A stretch of DNA of 34,149 nucleotides from Streptomyces sp. DI166 (GTDB lineage: Bacteria; Actinomycetota; Actinomycetes; Streptomycetales; Streptomycetaceae), in the NCBI RefSeq assembly GCF_900091315.1, contig NZ_FLSP01000089.1, forward strand, positions 1 to 34,149, in the 5' to 3' direction. Position 1 is the stretch's first letter; the number at the start of each line of letters is the position of its first letter. A program made the position numbers and the translations under genes. Below, in pieces: positions 24,876 to 32,599 of this stretch. The notes under the pieces were generated by a model. The model had not been told where the DNA came from and ran no database searches. It saw nothing but the letters and a program-made list of their open reading frames with translations.

Positions 24876-25634
24876 CTACGAACACTTCAGGTCGGCCGCG
24901 CCCGACAGCGAGCGGTTGATCCGGTCCCGTTCCGGGGCGATCTCCTTCTCGCCGACGAGCCACATGTCGGGCGACGCCCCCTTCTCGGGCACGCCGATCA
25001 GGACCTCGTCGCCGGTCCGCAGACCGGGGGCGGTGTTCTTGTCGATGACGTAGGTGAGGGGCTTGCCCTTCACACTCTTCGCGTACGCGGGCTCGGGCAC
25101 GTAGACCTCGGTGGCCTTCACCTCCACGCGGACCAGTTCCGGGTCGTTCCCGGCCGGTCCGGCGGCGGTGACCTGGCCCTCGGCGACCAGGTAGGCGCAG
25201 GCCAGGTAGCGGGGGCTGCCGAAGAGTGTGCCGCCGCTCTCCATGTCGGCCTGTCCCTTCGCCGCGGCGGAGGAGTCGCCGCCGTTGTCCGCGTCCCCGC
25301 TCATCCCGGACTGCGTCACCAGCCAGCCGAGCCCCGCCACCGTGCTCGCCGCGGCGGCCACCGCCAGCGAGCCGAGGGCCACGCGGAACATACGGCGTCT
25401 GGTGGGGCGAAGTGGACGGGCCGGACGCGGGGCGGGTTCCGGAACCGGGCGGGCCGCGGGGGCGCTCGGGTCGGACAGCGCGTGTCCGATGATGCCCAGC
25501 TGTTCGCGCAGCACGGCGAGGTCGGCCGTGGCCGTGCGGTGCTCGGCGCGGGTGGCGGCGTCCGCGTCGGCGGGCAGGGGTTCGTCGGTGAGCGCGGCCA
25601 TCAGCGCGTCGATGCCGCTGTGCTCGGCGGTCAT
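24876..25634 (-). CDS. Probable membrane anti-sigma factor
   Basis: A 252-residue single-pass membrane protein immediately after an ECF sigma gene (TGA-C-ATG, one base apart). Residues 1-55 form an acidic helical cytoplasmic region (SGIDALMAALTDEPLPADA), then a Pro/Arg-rich linker, one TM segment (about 83-107, FRVALGSLAVAAAASTVAG) and an external domain of about 145 residues with C146 and C251, which could form a disulfide. There is no HxxxCxxC zinc motif, so this is not a ZAS-type anti-sigma. The function is inferred from gene order and topology. The external domain, which would be the sensor, is not one I recognise. Confidence 0.75.
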   Translation of the reverse strand: MTAEHSGIDALMAALTDEPLPADADAATRAEHRTATADLAVLREQLGIIGHALSDPSAPAARPVPEPAPRPARPLRPTRRRMFRVALGSLAVAAAASTVAGLGWLVTQSGMSGDADNGGDSSAAAKGQADMESGGTLFGSPRYLACAYLVAEGQVTAAGPAGNDPELVRVEVKATEVYVPEPAYAKSVKGKPLTYVIDKNTAPGLRTGDEVLIGVPEKGASPDMWLVGEKEIAPERDRINRSLSGAADLKCS

Positions 25635-25635
25635 G

Positions 25636-26175
25636 TCACACCACCTCGTCCTCGTGCAGTCGGGCCCGCAGGGCCCGTACCGCCGTGTGCAGCCTGCTCT
25701 TGACCGTGCCCTCGGGGACGGCGAGCTGCTCGGCGATATCGCGTACGGGAAGATCGGCGAAGAAGCGCAGGACGACCACCTGGCGCTGGGCGTCGGGCAG
25801 TTGGTCCAGGCCCTGGGCCACGGCGAGGGAGAGCACGCTGGTGTCCTCGCCGGACGGGTGCTCGGCCTGCCGCAGGGCGGCGAGGCGTTCGCCGAGCCGC
25901 TCCTGGCGGCGCTTGGCCCGGTGCCAGTCCATGGCGAGGTTGGAGGCGACCACCGCCGCCCACGCCGAGACGTCCCGCGGCGCCTCCTTGCCGCTGGCCG
26001 CGCGTTCCAGCAGCCGCAGGCGGACCTGCTGTACCCCGTCCAGCAGGTCCGCCTGCGGCACACCGCCGAGCGCGAGCACCGCCCGCACTCTGCGCTCCTG
26101 AGCCGCGTCCAGAGGATCGTCCGGTACGACCGGCGCCCCGTCCCTCTGGCCACGGCGGGCCATTCTGCGCAGCAC
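25636..26175 (-). CDS. ECF-family RNA polymerase sigma factor
   Basis: A 179-residue sigma70-family factor of the ECF group. Region 2 is visible as VSAWAAVVASNLAMDWHRAK and region 4 as LDQLPDAQRQVVVLRFFADL followed by the helix-turn-helix DIAEQLAVPEGTVKSRLHTA. The GTG at 26175 is preferred over one two codons upstream because GGAGGG then lies five bases away instead of one. It is cotranscribed with the probable anti-sigma gene and divergent from the TerD-repeat gene. A possible ECF-type promoter lies just upstream, suggesting autoregulation. The regulon cannot be deduced. Confidence 0.92.
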   Translation of the reverse strand: MLRRMARRGQRDGAPVVPDDPLDAAQERRVRAVLALGGVPQADLLDGVQQVRLRLLERAASGKEAPRDVSAWAAVVASNLAMDWHRAKRRQERLGERLAALRQAEHPSGEDTSVLSLAVAQGLDQLPDAQRQVVVLRFFADLPVRDIAEQLAVPEGTVKSRLHTAVRALRARLHEDEVV

Positions 26176-26206
26176 AGCCACCCTCCCCTCGCCGCGTTTC
26201 TCCTAT

Positions 26207-26231
26207 GACGCGGGTGGGGGCGGAAACGTTC
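26207..26231 (-). promoter_or_regulatory. Candidate ECF-type promoter of the sigma operon
   Basis: Reading the minus strand, GAAC (26231-26228), 17 bases, then CGTC (26210-26207) resembles the GGAAC-N16/17-CGTC pattern of many Streptomyces ECF promoters. It sits about 32 bp upstream of the sigma start codon. The first -35 base differs from the usual G, and short motifs like this arise by chance in GC-rich DNA. Confidence 0.35.
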
Positions 26232-26318
26232 GACACGAGTTCGGGGAGATTCCCGTCGGGTCCGGTCACCCCTGCGGAACCGTTTCTTCACATCTCCACC
26301 ACTGCCACCATGTGCGCC

Positions 26319-28499
26319 ATGACGATCATCACGAAGGGGGCCAACACCCCTGTTCCGGCAGGTCTGCTGAGGGTGGCGGTGTGCCGCCGCAAGGCCGCCG
26401 GGGCACCGGCCGTGGAGGTCTCCGCGCTGCTGCTGGACGCGGTGGGCAAGGTGCGCGGCGACGCCGACCTGGTCTTCCACAGCCAGCCCGTGCATCCCTC
26501 GGGTGCGGTACGGCACATCGGCACCGGGGACAGCGGGGAGCAGCTCGCCCAGTGGCTGGAGCTGGATCTGCCCCGGGTGGAACCGGCCGTCCAGCGCGTG
26601 CTGATCGCCGCCTCCTGCGACGACGGCACCTTCGGGGCGGTGCCCGGTCTCGCGGCGCAGACCGTCGCGCCGGACGGCACGATCGTCGTGCACTACGAGG
26701 TGACGGACGCGAGCACCGAGACGGCGTTCGTACTGGGCGAGTTCTACCGGCGCGACGGTCAGTGGAAGTTCCGCGCGGTGGGACAGGGGTACGACACCGG
26801 GCTCGCGGGGCTGGCGACGGACTTCGGGATCGTGGTGGCGGAGCCGCGGGTTTCCCGGGGGCCGGTGGTGAACCCCGGGGTGACGAAGGTGGCGGAACCC
26901 CCGGCCGGAGCGATACCGGCACCGGCCGCAGCCGCGGCACCCACCGGGCCTGCGGGCCCCGCCGCCCCGACCGCCCCGATTACCCCCGCCGCCCCGACCG
27001 CCCCTATTACCCCCGCCGCCCCGGCCGCCCCGATTACCCCGGCCGCGCAGGGCTCGGGTGGTGGGCGGGCTCTCGGCCCCTTCGGCCCGGAGTTCCGCCC
27101 CTGGTCCCGCAGCGGCCGCGGCAGCCGCGAGATCGCGGCGAGGCTGCCCGCGGGCCCGGTGATCGTGGAGGCGGAGCACGAGGGCGAGGGTCTGTTCGGC
27201 ATCGATGTCCTCGATGCCGACAAGCAGCCGGACCGATTGGTGCACAACACTGTCCGGTCCCCCTACCGGGGCCGGAGCCTGGCCGTGGCACCGGAGGGGC
27301 GCCGACTGCGGCTGCGGGTGGAGGCACAGGGAGCATGGAAGGTCACCGTGCTGCCGGTGTCCGCGGCGCGCCCGATCGCCCCCGGTGAGACCGTGAGCGG
27401 TTCCGGTCGCGAGGTGCTGCGCTGGGACGGGCCCGCGGGCGATCTGCAGGGGCGGTTCGACGGTGGACGCAACGCGCAGCTGTTCTGCGTGGACGCCCTC
27501 GACCCCGGCCATCTGACCGCACTCCACGAGGGCCGCCTCCTCTTCAACGAGATGGGACGGGTCGACAAGACCGTCCCGCTCTCGCGCGGTCCGGTGTTCG
27601 TCACGGTGAAGGACGGCGAGGGCGCCTGGCGGCTCAAGGCGCTCCCCATCCCCGTCCTCACCACCACGGCCGCCCCCGCCGACGGCGTCTACCAGGGCCG
27701 CCGGGACGCCGTCGTCACCCTGGTCAACCCGTGGCCCGGCCGTCCGGCCCTGCTGGAGTACGACATCTGCGGCGCCGGTCGGCAGGCCCACACGGTGACC
27801 CAGCTCGACGAGTACGGCGACTCGGACGGGGAGTGGATGAACGGCACCCGGCACGGCCGGCGCGGCAGCCATCTGCTGTTCGCCCGGGGCCAGGAGCGGT
27901 GCACCCTGGAGATCCGCGGCACCTCCAAGTGGCGGCTGAGGGTGCGGCCCGTCGAGGAGGCGCCCCTGTTGAAGGGCCCGGTGGAGGGCACCGGCAGCAC
28001 ACTCCTGCGCTACCAGGGCCCGCCCACGCTGCTCCGGCTGTTCCGCACGACCGAGGAGGCCGGTTATCTGGTCGCGCACGCGATGAACCCTCCGCGCGGC
28101 CAGAGCGCCCTCGTCGCCGACACGGACACCCGCCGCCGCCCGGTCGTGGGCCCCGTCTGGGTCGATCCCGAGGGCCTGTGCTGCGTCCGTGTCCAGGCGG
28201 GCGACGGGGTGGGCTGGCGCGTCGAACCCGTGCCGCTCGACGAGGCCCCGGTCATCGGCGGGCGCGTCCGGCGGGTGGCGGGCAAGGGATTCGGAGTCGT
28301 ACGTCACACCGGACCCGAGACGGAGATGCTGGTCACTCACGACTACGGTCCGCTGTCCAATCTGATCCCCCTCATCGAACTGGACGAAAACCTGTTCCCG
28401 GTGCGTCGCGTCGCAAGATCCCTCGGCCATCACCGGATCCCGGCGGGATTCCTCCAGGTCCGCGGTTTGGGCGAGTGGGAGCTGGAGAGGCGGGGCTGA
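26319..28499 (+). CDS. TerD-domain protein with about five C-terminal beta-rich repeats
   Basis: A 726-residue protein. Residues 1-190 are a TerD (tellurium-resistance/stress) domain: MTIITKGANTPVP, VSALLLDAVGKVRGDADLVF, SCDDGTFG and FVLGEFYRRDGQWKFRAVGQGY are family features. A Pro/Ala/Thr linker (about 208-245) follows. From about 250 to the end come five tandem units of 80-100 residues, each closing on a strand such as GAWKVTVLP, GAWRLKALP, SKWRLRVRP, GWRVEPVP or GEWELE and each opening with a short glycine-containing strand. TerD proteins bind calcium and are linked to chemical-stress, phage and membrane-associated complexes. No ribosome-binding site is obvious; ATG at 26310 is an alternative start. 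It is divergent from an ECF sigma gene. Confidence 0.85.
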   Translation: MTIITKGANTPVPAGLLRVAVCRRKAAGAPAVEVSALLLDAVGKVRGDADLVFHSQPVHPSGAVRHIGTGDSGEQLAQWLELDLPRVEPAVQRVLIAASCDDGTFGAVPGLAAQTVAPDGTIVVHYEVTDASTETAFVLGEFYRRDGQWKFRAVGQGYDTGLAGLATDFGIVVAEPRVSRGPVVNPGVTKVAEPPAGAIPAPAAAAAPTGPAGPAAPTAPITPAAPTAPITPAAPAAPITPAAQGSGGGRALGPFGPEFRPWSRSGRGSREIAARLPAGPVIVEAEHEGEGLFGIDVLDADKQPDRLVHNTVRSPYRGRSLAVAPEGRRLRLRVEAQGAWKVTVLPVSAARPIAPGETVSGSGREVLRWDGPAGDLQGRFDGGRNAQLFCVDALDPGHLTALHEGRLLFNEMGRVDKTVPLSRGPVFVTVKDGEGAWRLKALPIPVLTTTAAPADGVYQGRRDAVVTLVNPWPGRPALLEYDICGAGRQAHTVTQLDEYGDSDGEWMNGTRHGRRGSHLLFARGQERCTLEIRGTSKWRLRVRPVEEAPLLKGPVEGTGSTLLRYQGPPTLLRLFRTTEEAGYLVAHAMNPPRGQSALVADTDTRRRPVVGPVWVDPEGLCCVRVQAGDGVGWRVEPVPLDEAPVIGGRVRRVAGKGFGVVRHTGPETEMLVTHDYGPLSNLIPLIELDENLFPVRRVARSLGHHRIPAGFLQVRGLGEWELERRG
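26964..27044 (+). repeat. Three 27-bp tandem repeats in the TerD protein linker
   Basis: Three adjacent 27-bp units each encode nine residues: APTAPITPA, APTAPITPA and APAAPITPA. They differ by only a few bases (for example CCG versus CCT before ATT), which suggests recent expansion and possible length variation between strains. They form the flexible linker between the TerD domain and the beta repeats and keep the reading frame. Confidence 0.85.
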
Positions 28500-28617
28500 G
28501 ACGGGGGACGGTCCATCCCTCGGGCAAACGATTGGACACATATGGCCGGGTCCCCCGCATCATGGAGGGGTCCGGCCGTCCGGGCACGCACAGGTAGATC
28601 ACGCAGAGGAGTCCCCC

Positions 28618-29634
28618 GTGAAGGTAGGAATCGTCGGAGCCACCGGACAGGTCGGCACGGTCATGCGCAGGATCCTCACGGAGCGGAACTTCCCGGTCAC
28701 CGAGCTGCGCCTGTTCGCCTCCGCCCGGTCGGCGGGGACGGTCCTGGACGGGGTCACGGTGGAGGACGCGGCGACGGCCGACTACACGGGCCTGGACATC
28801 GTGCTGTTCTCAGCGGGCGGCGCGACCTCCAAGGCGCTGGCCGAGAAGGTCGCCTCGCAGGGCGCCGTCGTGATCGACAACTCCTCGGCCTGGCGCAAGG
28901 ACCCCGAGGTGCCGCTGGTGGTGTCCGAGGTCAACCCGCACGCCATCGCGAACCGCCCCAAGGGGATCATCGCCAACCCGAACTGCACCACCATGGCCGC
29001 GATGCCCGTGCTCAAGGTGCTGCACGAGGAGGCGGGCCTTGAGGCGCTGGTCGCCACCACCTACCAGGCGGTGTCCGGATCCGGCCTCGCGGGTGTGGCG
29101 GAACTGCACGGGCAGGTGCAGAAGGTCGTCGCGGACGCGGACAAGCTGACGCACGACGGTGCGGCGGTGGACTTCCCCGAGCCGCAGGTCTACAAGCGGC
29201 CGATCGCCTTCAACGTGCTGCCCCTCGCCGGGAACCTCGTGGACGACGGTCTGAACGAGACGGACGAGGAGCAGAAGCTCCGCAACGAGTCCCGCAAGAT
29301 CCTGGAGATCCCCGAGCTGAAGGTCTCCGGCACCTGTGTCCGGGTCCCGGTGTTCTCCGGTCACTCCCTCCAGGTCAACGCCCGCTTCGCGCGGCCGGTC
29401 AGCCCCGAGCGGGCGACCGAGCTGCTGGCGTCCGCGCCGGGGGTGGAGCTGTCCGACATCCCGACCCCGCTCCAGGCCGCCGGCAAGGACGCCTCGTACG
29501 TCGGGCGCATCCGCCGCGACGAGACGGTCGACAACGGCCTCGCGCTGTTCATCTCCAACGACAACCTCCGCAAGGGCGCCGCGCTGAACGCGGTGCAGAT
29601 CGCGGAGCTGGTGGCGGAGGAGCTGAAGGGCTGA
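28618..29634 (+). CDS. asd: Aspartate-semialdehyde dehydrogenase, stand-alone copy
   Basis: A 338-residue NADPH-dependent enzyme that reduces aspartyl phosphate to aspartate semialdehyde, on the route to lysine, diaminopimelate, threonine and methionine, in the cytoplasm. The Rossmann motif VGIVGATGQVG, catalytic C123 in NPNCTTMA, H249 in FSGHSLQVN and the ending FISNDNLRKGAALNAVQIAE are all intact. The GTG at 28618 is supported by AGAGGAG at 28605-28611. In actinobacteria asd usually follows the aspartokinase gene, but no aspartokinase lies here, so this looks like an extra or relocated copy. I saw no lysine riboswitch upstream. It is followed by a strong terminator. Confidence 0.96.
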   Translation: MKVGIVGATGQVGTVMRRILTERNFPVTELRLFASARSAGTVLDGVTVEDAATADYTGLDIVLFSAGGATSKALAEKVASQGAVVIDNSSAWRKDPEVPLVVSEVNPHAIANRPKGIIANPNCTTMAAMPVLKVLHEEAGLEALVATTYQAVSGSGLAGVAELHGQVQKVVADADKLTHDGAAVDFPEPQVYKRPIAFNVLPLAGNLVDDGLNETDEEQKLRNESRKILEIPELKVSGTCVRVPVFSGHSLQVNARFARPVSPERATELLASAPGVELSDIPTPLQAAGKDASYVGRIRRDETVDNGLALFISNDNLRKGAALNAVQIAELVAEELKG

Positions 29635-29646
29635 CGCCGAGCACGG

Positions 29647-29690
29647 AAGAGGGCGGCCCCCTGGCACGACGGGGGCCGCCCTCTTTTTGT
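29647..29690 (+). terminator. Strong intrinsic terminator of asd
   Basis: AAGAGGGCGGCCCCC (29647-29661) pairs exactly with its complement at 29671-29685 around a 9-nt loop. The 3' arm runs into a T-rich tail (TTTTTGTTTTTC), the clearest U tract in the window. Confidence 0.95.
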
Positions 29691-29722
29691 TTTTCGCCCC
29701 CGTCGCCCCTACCCGTTCCCGT

Positions 29723-29870
29723 CCCCTGGGGGCTGCCGCCCCCAGACCCCCGTTTCGGCCCTGAACGGGCCTCGTCCTCAAACGCCGGACGGGCTGAAAC
29801 ACCGGCGGGCTGCAATCAGCCCCTCCGGCGTTTGAGGAGCGGGGGTCCAGGGGGCAGCGGGCGGCGGGGG
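29723..29870. repeat. Long imperfect inverted repeat, Streptomyces intergenic element
   Basis: The arms 29775-29796 and 29817-29838 pair at 21 of 22 positions (core CAAACGCCGG/CCGGCGTTTG). An outer pair, GCTGCCGCCCCCAG-ACCCCC near 29733-29751 with GGGGGTCCAGGGGGCAGC at 29841-29858, extends it to a large hairpin or cruciform. The left inner arm matches the first bases of this window. Such elements recur between genes in Streptomyces genomes (general knowledge; not searched here). It fills most of the 314-bp gap between asd and the second aminopeptidase gene, where I see no gene. Confidence 0.75.
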
Positions 29871-29948
29871 CGAGGGAAAACCCTCGTCGCCGTGGCCACG
29901 CTCCCATGGAAGGATGGCCGAACCCACACATAACGAGGAGATGACCGC

Positions 29949-32525
29949 GTGCCTGGCACAAACCTGACTCGCGAAGAGGCGCAGCAGCGGGCGAAGCTGC
30001 TCACCGTTGACTCGTACGAGATCGATCTCGACCTCTCGGGCGCGCAGGAGGGCGGCACCTACCGGTCCGTGACCACAGTGCGCTTCGACGTCGCCGAAAG
30101 CGGCGCCGAGACCTTCATCGACCTGGTCGCCCCCACCGTGCACGAGGTGACCCTCAACGGCGAACCGCTCGACCCGGCGGAGGTCTTCAAGGACTCCCGC
30201 ATCGCCCTGCCGGGCCTGCTGGAGGGACGCAACGTCCTGCGCGTCGCCGCGGACTGCGCGTACACCAACACCGGCGAGGGCCTGCACCGGTTCGTCGACC
30301 CGGTCGACCAGCAGGCGTACCTGTACACCCAGTTCGAGGTGCCGGACGCCCGCCGCGTCTTCGCCTCCTTCGAGCAGCCGGATCTGAAGGCGACCTTCCA
30401 GTTCACCGTGAAGGCCCCGGAGGGCTGGACGGTCATCTCCAACTCGCCCACCCCGGAGCCCAAGGACAACGTCTGGTCCTTCGAGCCGACGCCGCGTATC
30501 TCGACGTACATCACGGCGCTCATCGTCGGCCCGTACCACTCCGTGCACAGCGTGTACGAGAAGGACGGCCAGTCCGTCCCGCTCGGTATCTACTGCCGTC
30601 CCTCGCTCGCCGAGTTCCTCGACTCGGACGCGATCTTCGAGGTCACCCGGCAGGGCTTCGACTGGTTCCAGGAGAAGTTCGACTACCAGTACCCCTTCAA
30701 GAAGTACGACCAGCTCTTCGTGCCCGAGTTCAACGCGGGCGCCATGGAGAACGCGGGCGCGGTCACCATCCGCGACCAGTACGTCTTCCGCTCGAAGGTG
30801 ACGGACGCCGCGTACGAGGTCCGCGCGGAGACGATCCTCCACGAGCTGGCCCACATGTGGTTCGGTGACCTGGTCACCATGGAGTGGTGGAACGACCTGT
30901 GGCTGAACGAGTCGTTCGCCACCTACACCTCCATCGCCTGCCAGGCCTACGCGCCGGAGAGCCGCTGGCCGCACGCGTGGACAACGTTCGCGAACTCCAT
31001 GAAGACGTGGGCGTACCGGCAGGACCAGCTGCCCTCCACGCACCCGATCATGGCCGAGATCCGGGACCTGGACGACGTCCTGGTCAACTTCGACGGCATC
31101 ACCTACGCCAAGGGCGCCTCGGTCCTCAAGCAGCTCGTCGCCTACGTCGGCATGGACGAGTTCTTCGCGGGCGTGCAGGCCTACTTCAAGCGCCACGCCT
31201 ACGGCAACACCCGCCTGTCCGACCTGCTCGGCGCGCTGGAGGAGACCTCCGGGCGCGACCTGAAGAACTGGTCGGAGAAATGGCTCCAGACCGCCGGCAT
31301 CAACATCCTGCGCCCGCAGATCGAGACCGACGCGGACGGTGCCGTCACCTCCTTCGCCATCCGCCAGGAGGCCCCGGCGCTCCCGGCGGGCGCCAAGGGC
31401 GAGCCGACGCTGCGCCCGCACCGCATCGCGGTGGGCCTGTACGAGCGGGACGAGGAGAGCGGCAAGCTGGTGCGCGACGAGCGCATCGAGCTGGACGTGG
31501 ACGGCGAGCTGACCGAGGTGCCGCAGCTCGTCGGCAAGCGCCGCCCGGCGGTCGTGCTGCTCAACGACGACGACCTGTCGTACGCCAAGGTCCGCCTCGA
31601 CGAGCAGTCGCTGGCCTACGTCACCGAGCACCTCGGCGACTTCGAGTCCTCCCTGCCGCGCGCCCTGTGCTGGGCCTCGGCCTGGGACATGACGCGGGAC
31701 GCCGAACTGCCCGCCCGTGACTACCTCTCGCTGGTGCTGTCCGGCATCGGCAAGGAGTCGGACATCGGTGTCGTGCAGTCGCTGCACCGCCAGGTGAAGC
31801 TGGCCGTCGACCTGTACGCCGACCCCGCCTCCCGCGAGGCGCTGCTGGCCCGCTGGACCGACGCCACGCTGGCCCACCTGCGCTCCGCCCCGGCCGGCGG
31901 GGACCACCAGCTGGCGTGGGCGCGCGCGTTCGCGGCGACCGCCCGTACGCCGGAGCAGCTGGACCTGCTGGAGGGCTTGCTGGACGGCACGCAGTCGATC
32001 GAGGGCCTGGCCGTCGACACCGAGCTGCGCTGGGCGTTCGTCGAGCGGCTCGCCGCGGTGGGCCGCTTCGACGAGGCGGAGATCGCGGGCGAATACGAGC
32101 GGGACAGGACCGCGGCGGGTGAGCGGCACGCCGCCACGGCGCGCGCCGCGCGGCCGACCCCGGAGGCGAAGGCGGAGGCGTGGGCCTCGGTCATCGAGTC
32201 CGACAAGCTCCCGAACGCGGTGCAGGAGGCGGTGATCGGCGGCTTCGTCCAGACCGACCAGCGTGAGCTGCTGGCGCCGTACACGGAGAAGTTCTTCGAG
32301 GTACTGAAGGACATCTGGGACGCCCGCTCCCACGAGATCGCCCAGCAGATCGCGGTCGGTCTGTACCCGACGATCCAGGTCTCCGAGGAGACCCTGGCCC
32401 GTACGGACCGCTGGCTGGAGGAGGCCGCGCCGAACGCGGCCCTGCGCCGTCTGGTCTCGGAGTCCCGCTCGGGCGTGGAGCGCGCCCTGAGGGCCCAGGC
32501 CGCGGACGCGACCGCCGCCCAGTAG
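29949..32525 (+). CDS. pepN: Aminopeptidase N, M1 family (second copy)
   Basis: An 858-residue zinc aminopeptidase without a signal peptide. GAMEN is at 264-268, and the zinc site HELAH at 298-302 with Glu321 (WLNESFATY) is complete. The catalytic core segments YTQFEVPDARRVFASFEQPDL and ITYAKGASVLKQLVAYVG are nearly the same as in the copy at 9575. The GTG at 29949 is supported by GAGGAG at 29935-29940. By its standard sequence this is the more canonical actinobacterial PepN. The other copy differs at family positions such as NPG for NAG after GAMEN and DDLWLKE for NDLWLNE. A strong terminator follows. Confidence 0.96.
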   Translation: MPGTNLTREEAQQRAKLLTVDSYEIDLDLSGAQEGGTYRSVTTVRFDVAESGAETFIDLVAPTVHEVTLNGEPLDPAEVFKDSRIALPGLLEGRNVLRVAADCAYTNTGEGLHRFVDPVDQQAYLYTQFEVPDARRVFASFEQPDLKATFQFTVKAPEGWTVISNSPTPEPKDNVWSFEPTPRISTYITALIVGPYHSVHSVYEKDGQSVPLGIYCRPSLAEFLDSDAIFEVTRQGFDWFQEKFDYQYPFKKYDQLFVPEFNAGAMENAGAVTIRDQYVFRSKVTDAAYEVRAETILHELAHMWFGDLVTMEWWNDLWLNESFATYTSIACQAYAPESRWPHAWTTFANSMKTWAYRQDQLPSTHPIMAEIRDLDDVLVNFDGITYAKGASVLKQLVAYVGMDEFFAGVQAYFKRHAYGNTRLSDLLGALEETSGRDLKNWSEKWLQTAGINILRPQIETDADGAVTSFAIRQEAPALPAGAKGEPTLRPHRIAVGLYERDEESGKLVRDERIELDVDGELTEVPQLVGKRRPAVVLLNDDDLSYAKVRLDEQSLAYVTEHLGDFESSLPRALCWASAWDMTRDAELPARDYLSLVLSGIGKESDIGVVQSLHRQVKLAVDLYADPASREALLARWTDATLAHLRSAPAGGDHQLAWARAFAATARTPEQLDLLEGLLDGTQSIEGLAVDTELRWAFVERLAAVGRFDEAEIAGEYERDRTAAGERHAATARAARPTPEAKAEAWASVIESDKLPNAVQEAVIGGFVQTDQRELLAPYTEKFFEVLKDIWDARSHEIAQQIAVGLYPTIQVSEETLARTDRWLEEAAPNAALRRLVSESRSGVERALRAQAADATAAQ

Positions 32526-32544
32526 GGCACGGGGCACACACGGC

Positions 32545-32579
32545 CGGGGGCGTTCCGTCATCACGACGGAACGCCCCCG
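32545..32579. terminator. Bidirectional terminator hairpin
   Basis: CGGGGGCGTTCCGTC (32545-32559) pairs exactly with GACGGAACGCCCCCG (32565-32579) around ATCAC. It lies between the convergent aminopeptidase and exporter genes. Confidence 0.92.
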
Positions 32580-32599
32580 CTGTTTACCGCCCTGTCCGC

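Noticed and set aside
28500..28617. Lysine riboswitch upstream of asd
   Set aside because: The gap is 118 bp and lacks the long multi-helix structure of that riboswitch. TTGGAC at 28532 followed by CATCAT has 20-bp spacing, too long for a firm promoter call.
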